Source of the DNA: Halosimplex pelagicum
GTDB lineage: Archaea > Halobacteriota > Halobacteria > Halobacteriales > Haloarculaceae
Direction of reading: 5' to 3'
DNA: 64,000 nt
NCBI RefSeq assembly: GCF_013415905.1
Contig: NZ_CP058909.1
Location: 1,240,001 to 1,304,000 of the forward strand
Part shown: positions 59,493-64,000 of the stretch, one piece after another
How positions within the stretch are numbered: the first letter of the stretch is position 1
Layout of the letters: each line of letters starts with the position of its first letter
The notes under the pieces: model-generated
What the model saw: only the letters and a program-made list of their open reading frames with translations
The model's database searches: none
What the model was told of the DNA's origin: nothing
Translations under genes and position numbers: made by a program

Positions 59493-59869
59493 AGGGTGTC
59501 ATAGAACAGTTCACAAGGTAGTTGGTTTCGGGGCTGTTAGAGGTGAATACCTGCTCAGTATGTCCTCGAATATACCAGAACTGATTTGATAATGTCGTTC
59601 GCTCGTACATCCATCCAGGATGAATAAAACAGACTTTTTTCAAGCACTGACGCTCTGGTTTGTCGTCCTAATTTTCCTCCAAACAGCCTCAGCGGACTTC
59701 GGTGGGCCGCTTGAGCCGGTCATCGCCATCGTCGCTATTGGCCTCACGTATCTTATTCCACTGTATCTGCTCATCGAAGCCGGCGCAAAACTGGCCGATG
59801 ACTAACTGCTCTGCATTGAGCAATTCAGGCGGTCAGCAGAGGGGCGTGCCAACCGTTCAATGACACCCT
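59493..59869. mobile_element. MITE-like element with IS5-type ends carrying a small gene
   Basis: The left end AGGGTGTCATAGAAC and right end GTTCAATGACACCCT form 15-bp inverted repeats with one mismatch. They match the ends of the intact IS5 element at 16383-17450. The direct repeat GTAGTACAC occurs at 59483-59491 and 59873-59881, within a few bases of both ends. No transposase inside; probably mobilised in trans. Confidence 0.65.
59620..59805 (+). CDS. 61-residue predicted membrane protein inside the MITE
   Basis: A small protein starting MNKTDFFQALTLWFVVLIFL, with a second hydrophobic stretch PVIAIVAIGLTYLIPLYLLI and the end EAGAKLADD. Two helices, charged end. It starts well inside the element, and its codon use appears coding-like. 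A passenger gene of unknown function. Confidence 0.55.
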   Translation: MNKTDFFQALTLWFVVLIFLQTASADFGGPLEPVIAIVAIGLTYLIPLYLLIEAGAKLADD

Positions 59870-59956
59870 ATAGTAGTACACGCCAAGTTGTAGTGGACAG
59901 CAGAGCATCAGACCCGTCTGCGATCCCGAAGTGAGTGTGTTCCAACAGGGATGCCT

Positions 59957-60895
59957 TCACTCCTCGAGAAACCCGAGCAGGTCGGCCGCTGTTCGACTGA
60001 TCCGCTGGAGTCGGTCACGGATCGCGTCTGCCGACTCCGAATCCCACGCCGCGAGGTAGAACGCCGACCCGCTCATATCGAGGCCACAGTGTCGGCCGAC
60101 GATGTAGGTGACTGCCTCCGCTTCGACCTCACGCTTCGCTCGTTCGGGCTCGTCCAGAGCACCGGAATGCAACAGCGCGTGGACATACTCGTGGATCAGC
60201 GTCCCAGCTATCGCAGCCCGCTCCGGTCGGTCCCGAACCTCGACGACCGGCTGCTCGTCCCCTCCATCCGGCCACTCACAGACGCCGTCGGCGTTCCCGT
60301 GCCTCCACACTTCGTCGGGCACAACGCGAACCGACACCCCGACCGCGTCCGCGATGTCGAACAACCGGCCGACCAAATCACCGGCCTCCCCGGCCGCCTC
60401 GGTCGCCAGTTCCGGAAGTGGCTCGCCCTCCGTCTGAGAGACGTCGAATACTGATGCGGGCGTGAACCCGACCAAGCCTTCCGACCACTCCTCGGGGGGT
60501 GTCTCGTCGTACTCACACCCGATCTGCTCGTGGTAGCTCGGCGAATTCTCGCATTCGGGACACCGCGTCGTGATGATCGGCGCCCAGATCCAGATGGCCG
60601 ACTCGCCCTCCGTGACGTACCGGTCGAACTCCTCTTGCCACGTCCGATACCCCGCGACCTTCGTCGCCTCGGGACACTGCTGTTTGATGAGGAGCGTGTT
60701 TCGGTAGGAGTAGTCGTGGAAGCGCTGCTGGACATCGAGCCAGTCCTGGAACCGTTGGCTGGCCCGTGCGTCATCGACGGCCGCAACCAGATCGTCGATC
60801 CACTCGTCGATTGCACTGTGCATCTCGGCGTCTCGCGTGTCGGCCTCGTCGAACGAGACCGACGAATTGGTCGAATCCATCAGTAACGACTCCAT
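59957..60895 (-). CDS. ArdC-like antirestriction protein (ssDNA-binding + zincin)
   Basis: A 312-residue protein. The N-terminal ArdC-type ssDNA-binding part has WLDVQQRFHDYSYRNTLLIK, then GYRTWQEEFDRYVTEGESAI. A Cys pair follows (CPECEN). The C-terminal zincin domain has GTLIHEYVHALLHSG (HExxH) and REVEAEAVTYIVG (third ligand Glu). Such proteins protect incoming plasmid DNA during conjugation, which suits the transfer cluster here. Start at 60895 fits the leader hairpin 25 bases upstream. Confidence 0.82.
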   Translation of the reverse strand: MESLLMDSTNSSVSFDEADTRDAEMHSAIDEWIDDLVAAVDDARASQRFQDWLDVQQRFHDYSYRNTLLIKQQCPEATKVAGYRTWQEEFDRYVTEGESAIWIWAPIITTRCPECENSPSYHEQIGCEYDETPPEEWSEGLVGFTPASVFDVSQTEGEPLPELATEAAGEAGDLVGRLFDIADAVGVSVRVVPDEVWRHGNADGVCEWPDGGDEQPVVEVRDRPERAAIAGTLIHEYVHALLHSGALDEPERAKREVEAEAVTYIVGRHCGLDMSGSAFYLAAWDSESADAIRDRLQRISRTAADLLGFLEE

Positions 60896-60920
60896 TGGAT
60901 GGAGGCGCCTCCGGCAGGAC

Positions 60921-60951
60921 GCGCCCCACCCCTCGGGGGCGCACACAAAAC
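60921..60951 (-). promoter_or_regulatory. conserved leader hairpin with TATA-like box
   Basis: On the minus strand GTTTTGTGTGCGCCCCCGAG then GGGTGGGGCGC. TTTTGT box followed by a GCGCCCC/GGGGCGC stem, 25 bases before the ArdC-like start. Confidence 0.6.
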
Positions 60952-61067
60952 ACACGCGAGCGCTCACTTGCATCCTACCGGTGCTCGTAGTTCGAAGGAC
61001 GGTTAGAGAACGAGTGATTCCGGACCAGATTCAGCCCACTGGGTTGCCCCGATGGTTTGCGGCTAGT

Positions 61068-61111
61068 CTTATGTAACAATATCCGAGCTGGAGAAGAAGT
61101 TGTTACATAAG
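61068..61111. promoter_or_regulatory. inverted repeat CTTATGTAACAA, operator-like
   Basis: CTTATGTAACAA (61068-61079) and its exact complement TTGTTACATAAG (61100-61111), spaced by 20 bases. It lies about 120 bases upstream of the leader hairpin of the ArdC-like gene. Another perfect 9-bp repeat, GTTATCTAA/TTAGATAAC, follows at 61233-61269. Confidence 0.65.
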
Positions 61112-61322
61112 TCCAGAATCTGATGCTGTTGATTACAGTTAACAACGTCTGGGAATAGTTGGATACTGGAGTGTGCAATATCGTTCTCTAATCCATTCTC
61201 CAGAAGATTTTGGATAACATTTCCAACGATCCGTTATCTAAATTACCTCGTCCCAGTAGATTAGATAACAATAGGTCCAGATTCCTTTGTTGAAGAGCCC
61301 CCAGCCAAATTGGAGGTGGTGA
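61112..61322. other. AT-rich non-coding stretch
   Basis: About 210 bases with the GTTATCTAA/TTAGATAAC inverted repeat (61233-61241/61261-61269). No gene seen. Probably regulatory, between the ArdC-like gene and the initiator gene. Confidence 0.5.
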
Positions 61323-61505
61323 ATGGAGTCTTCGCATAGTCCGGATCCATTGCCGCCACAGCTCACCGCCACCCACGAGTACATCGAATTGGAGGGCAAC
61401 ACGATGCATGCAACCGGTCGACTGTCTGACCTCGAACAGTTGATCCACTGGCTCAGGCGTCAGCGTCGAGGAGGACCGAAAGCCCATTTTCGACACTATC
61501 GATAG
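61323..61505 (+). CDS. possible 60-residue protein
   Basis: A frame with HEYIELEGNTMHATGRLSDL and EQLIHWLRRQRRG, which looks like a small haloarchaeal protein. Its last 53 bases overlap the convergent end of the initiator gene. No ribosome site or clear promoter seen; it might be a shadow. Confidence 0.35.
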   Translation: MESSHSPDPLPPQLTATHEYIELEGNTMHATGRLSDLEQLIHWLRRQRRGGPKAHFRHYR

Positions 61506-62640
61506 ACTGGACGAGCTGGTGTTCTTTGTACTTTCCACCGTCTTTTCCCTGATTGTGCACCTTCGAACCGATGATTCCCAGTTGTTCGAGTTCGCCGAGA
61601 TAATCTCGAACAGAGCGTTCCGAAACCGGCGATAACTGGCGCTTAGACGCTATTTTCTCGTATGCGTCTTGGACCTCTCTCGTCCGTGCGGGTGTTGCTC
61701 CGTTCTTTTGGAGTTGGGTAAGAGCATACAGAACGAGTTGCCCATGCTGGGAATAGTTCCTGATTCCTTCAATTACCTGATCGCGCTGGAGACGATCGCG
61801 GGCTCGCTGGACACACGATTCGGTGATCGTTTCTGATCCATCCTCACGGGCAATATCGCCGGCCTCAAGCAGAAGATCCAGGGCCTTTCGAGCGTCACCG
61901 CTGTCTTTCGCTCCAAAGGCAGCACACATCTCGATCACGCCGTCTTCCAATACACCGTCTTGGAAGGCGACTTCTCTCCGCTGTTCGAGAACGAGTCGAA
62001 GTTCATTGGCGTCGTAAGCCGAAAACGAGACTTCCTTCTCACAGAGGGAGGAGCGAACCTTGGAGCTGAGTCCACTGCGGAAGTCAAGATCATTCGAGAT
62101 CCCGATCACTCCGAGTTTCGTGTCCGTCACGTCGTTGTTCGAGCGGGCTCTCGGAAGTTGATAAAGTAGGGAATCGTCTTCGAGGTGGTCAACTTCGTCG
62201 AGGACGATCAGAACGGTCCCGCCGAGGTCGTTGAGCTCATCGAAGAGAAATTCGTAGACAGATGCTTGAGGGTAGCCAGTGTTCGAGATCTGATCAGAAG
62301 GATCTCGAAGTTCGTTCACGAGCGAAACGGCTGCTTGGTAGCTGGAGTTCAAGCCATCGCAGTTGATCTCTACTGTGTGAAGATCGATCTCGGGAATCGA
62401 CTCTGCATCCCGTTCGAGAGCACGTAGTAAGTACCGTGTGGCTGCTGTCTTGCCAACACCAGACTTTCCGTAGAGAAAGATGTTAGATGGGGTCTCGTTG
62501 TTGATCACTGGCTGAAGTGCTGAATGGTACTGCTGGAGTTCTTCGTCACGACCGACTAGTTCGTCAGGAGTCCACTCCTCGAGTAAAGCCTCACGTCGGG
62601 CAAAAATGTCATTTGAGGGGACGAATTTGATATCGCTCAT
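61453..62640 (-). CDS. orc1: Orc1/Cdc6 replication initiator B
   Basis: A 395-residue AAA+ initiator (start at MSDIKFVPSND, 62640; an ATG eight codons upstream also exists). Walker A FLYGKSGVGKTAATRYLL, Walker B VLIVLDEVDHLEDD, sensor 1 VIGISNDLDF, sensor 2 KDSGDARKALDLL. The C-terminal winged helix has SERSVRDYLGELEQLGIIGS. It belongs to a different subgroup from initiator A. Repeats of 32 bp begin 77 bases upstream of its start. Confidence 0.92.
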   Translation of the reverse strand: MSDIKFVPSNDIFARREALLEEWTPDELVGRDEELQQYHSALQPVINNETPSNIFLYGKSGVGKTAATRYLLRALERDAESIPEIDLHTVEINCDGLNSSYQAAVSLVNELRDPSDQISNTGYPQASVYEFLFDELNDLGGTVLIVLDEVDHLEDDSLLYQLPRARSNNDVTDTKLGVIGISNDLDFRSGLSSKVRSSLCEKEVSFSAYDANELRLVLEQRREVAFQDGVLEDGVIEMCAAFGAKDSGDARKALDLLLEAGDIAREDGSETITESCVQRARDRLQRDQVIEGIRNYSQHGQLVLYALTQLQKNGATPARTREVQDAYEKIASKRQLSPVSERSVRDYLGELEQLGIIGSKVHNQGKDGGKYKEHQLVQSIDSVENGLSVLLDADA

Positions 62641-62717
62641 ACTCGATACGTACCTCGCTACCACTTAACCCTTGCTTCCGCTGTTTCCGATGTACTGGGT
62701 TTTTTATAAACCCAGAA

Positions 62718-62896
62718 CCCCACTACTTCCGCTGTTGGGAAGAGGCCCACCCCACTACTTCCGCTGTTGGGAAGAGGCCCACCCCACTACTTCCGCTGTT
62801 GGGAAGAGGCCCACCCCACTACTTCCGCTGTTGGGAAGAGGCCCACCCCACTACTTCCGCTGTTGGGAAGAGGCCCACCCCACTACTTCCGCTGTT
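62718..62896 (+). repeat. five 32-bp tandem repeats plus a partial sixth (origin iterons)
   Basis: The unit CCCCACTACTTCCGCTGTTG then GGAAGAGGCCCA occurs five times without change (62718, 62750, 62782, 62814, 62846) and a sixth starts at 62878. A further CTTCCGCTGTT lies at 62677. They sit upstream of initiator B and are its likely binding sites. There are no spacers, so this is not a CRISPR array. Confidence 0.9.
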
Positions 62897-63184
62897 AGAA
62901 GATCAATAGTAGGGGCGTGCCAGCTTCGCTCACCGAGGTCATAAATTAGTGATCCCTCCACTTCCGCTGAAAAAGATGGTGCTGTTCACTTCCCCTCCGC
63001 AGAAAATCTGCTACGATGGTACAAACGTATTTTTAAATCACTTATTACGGAACCAGTATTAAGGTTCTTTCAGACAACACTTCAACAAGACCCACACACA
63101 GACCGTTCATTTCAGAACACGAACTTTCCCTTCTCACACGGTACCGTTGTTCATCAAAGCTAACAGCGGAACCAGTGGGGTGGG
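62897..63184. other. candidate replication origin B: AT-rich unwinding region and inverted box
   Basis: After the tandem repeats comes an AT-rich stretch (GTATTTTTAAATCACTTATT near 63027). AACAGCGGAACCAGTGGGGT followed by GGG at 63162-63184 is the complement of the repeat core, with 21 of 23 matches. Facing boxes around an AT-rich region next to orc1/cdc6 are the standard archaeal origin layout. Confidence 0.75.
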
Positions 63185-63192
63185 AGGTCACT

Positions 63193-63453
63193 CTAGATCA
63201 TCGGAAATTACATAGTTGCACTTAAGCGAGTCATTCTCGGCCGGGAGCGAGACGTGGTTGAGGTGGTACGTCAAGAACCGCTATTCGTTGAACCGCTGCT
63301 TGACGTGACCATCCGTTTTGTCGACTTCATGAACTTCGAGAACCCGATGAATTCCACCTTGGTGCCGGATTGACGACGATATCAAGAGCGGTCGCAAAGC
63401 GCGTTGAACGCCGAAACGCCATCGTAACAGGAGATGTGTTCGTTTGTCGACAT
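63193..63453 (-). pseudogene. decayed gene behind a conserved leader
   Basis: From the ATG at 63453, MSTNEHISCYDGVSAFNALC ends in a stop. In another frame GGIHRVLEVHEVDKTDGHVK, then a stop, then RFLTYHLNHVSLPAENDSLK and CNYVISDDLE. The leader and operator of the ArdC-like gene type are present upstream. Protein family not recognised. Confidence 0.5.
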
Positions 63454-63468
63454 ACCTTCCGGTGGGAC

Positions 63469-63499
63469 GCTCCCCCGCCCCCAGGGGCGAAGACAAAAC
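63469..63499 (-). promoter_or_regulatory. conserved leader hairpin with TATA-like box
   Basis: On the minus strand GTTTTGTCTTCGCCCCTGGG then GGCGGGGGAGCG, 15 bases before the ATG at 63453. Closest to the copy at 60921, with which the upstream 100 bases are also similar. Confidence 0.55.
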
Positions 63500-63612
63500 A
63501 CACGGAGCACTCGCTCGAATTCCATCGGTACTCGCAGTTCGCCGGAAGGCCGGAGAATGAGTGTTTCCGACCCGGGTTCAGCTGAGGATCGCCTCGGTAC
63601 TCTGTGGCTGAT

Positions 63613-63657
63613 CTTATGTAACAAAGCCTGTGGCAGGAAAGCGATCTGTTAAATAAG
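63613..63657. promoter_or_regulatory. inverted repeat CTTATGTAACAA, operator-like
   Basis: CTTATGTAACAA (63613-63624) faces CTGTTAAATAAG (63646-63657), 10 of 12 positions pairing. It is upstream of the leader at 63469, like the copies at 41597 and 61068. Confidence 0.5.
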
Positions 63658-63710
63658 ACAACAGTGGCGCTATCAGACGTAGGCGGTGAACAAAAGCGGA
63701 AGGTTGAGAG

Positions 63711-63938
63711 ACACACCCCTCTATCGATGTGTTCCAAGGCTATCGGTAGTTGGTTGTATAGATTGACGATGGGAGATCTAGAGAGGAATGGAAACTCGCG
63801 GTACTGTCTGTTATCGGAGAATAGAACGCATACAGCGATAGACTATATTATATATTCTGTCTCATGACACCTTCCTGTTTCCTTTCTTCTTCTAGCTTTC
63901 TAGAACGAACTCACACACCTCTATCGATGTGTTCGAAG
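63711..63938 (+). repeat. pair of direct repeats with ACACA/TGTGT arms
   Basis: ACACACCCCTCTATCGATGT then GTTCCAAG (63711-63738), and CACACACCTCTATCGATGTG then TTCGAAG (63912-63938). Each has ACACA and TGTGT arms around CTATCGA. They may be further initiator or regulator boxes. No gene is seen between them or up to the window end. Confidence 0.5.
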
Positions 63939-64000
63939 TGTTCTTCCATTCGTCAGCTTTGTCCTTTGCGGCCGGTCAGTTCTGTTTCCCATGCTCACGG

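Noticed and set aside
62718..62896. CRISPR-like repeat array
   Set aside because: The 32-bp units follow each other with no spacers, lie beside orc1/cdc6 and have an inverted copy across an AT-rich stretch; they are origin iterons.

Overview
The window looks haloarchaeal. The proteins are acidic, TATA boxes of the TTTAAATA type are present, and the gene content is archaeal: TFB, two Orc1/Cdc6 initiators, an Agl-type glycosylation locus, archaeal IS families (IS5, IS6, IS630, IS1595, IS200/IS605) and many VapBC-type toxin-antitoxin pairs. No rRNA, convincing tRNA or CRISPR array was seen. Two initiator genes, each beside its own set of repeated boxes, and a conjugation-like cluster point to a megaplasmid, a fused plasmid, or a plasmid integrated beside a surface-glycan island.

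Region 1 (1-21768) is a glycan assembly island. A GT2 dolichol-phosphate-type glycosyltransferase starts a tightly packed run of three GT4 glycosyltransferases and a GT39-like membrane glycosyltransferase. After an insertion-sequence patch come a fourth GT4 enzyme, a sulfatase-fold enzyme and a Wzx-like flippase. Two more sulfatase-fold genes lie between IS copies. The island ends in a GC-rich sugar-nucleotide epimerase and an AglF-like nucleotidyltransferase. The middle is AT-rich and both borders are GC-rich; the left border falls inside the GT2 gene. Together these genes would make nucleotide sugars, build a lipid-linked glycan, modify it, flip it and transfer it.

Region 2 (21769-43500) is a mosaic of plasmid genes and relics. 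It has small winged-helix genes, two copies of a divergent module (winged-helix gene facing a protein with a TIR/nucleoside-deoxyribosyltransferase-like signature), a large secreted membrane protein, VapBC-like pairs, Orc1/Cdc6 A with a first origin, a decayed HepT-MntA pair, two relics of a VirB4-like ATPase, a decayed SWIM protein, reciprocally truncated RHH-PIN pairs and two TnpB elements.

Region 3 (43500-53600) carries a compact minus-strand, type IV secretion-like cluster (VirB2-like, large exoprotein, Tat lipoprotein, VirB6/TrbL-like, two-TM partner, VirB4-like ATPase), then a VapBC pair, an intact SWIM protein and a TumE-like toxin with its winged-helix partner. Region 4 (53600-64000) has TFB overlapping a zinc-ribbon micro-protein, a DUF6735-type protein, a DUF234 ATPase truncated by a complete IS605 element, a MITE-like element carrying a small membrane ORF, an ArdC-like antirestriction protein, and Orc1/Cdc6 B beside a second origin with 32-bp direct repeats facing an inverted copy.

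A recurring promoter/leader hairpin lies just upstream of at least six minus-strand genes or gene relics, and three of these also have an upstream CTTATGTAACAA inverted repeat. These are the strongest hints of shared, undescribed regulation.
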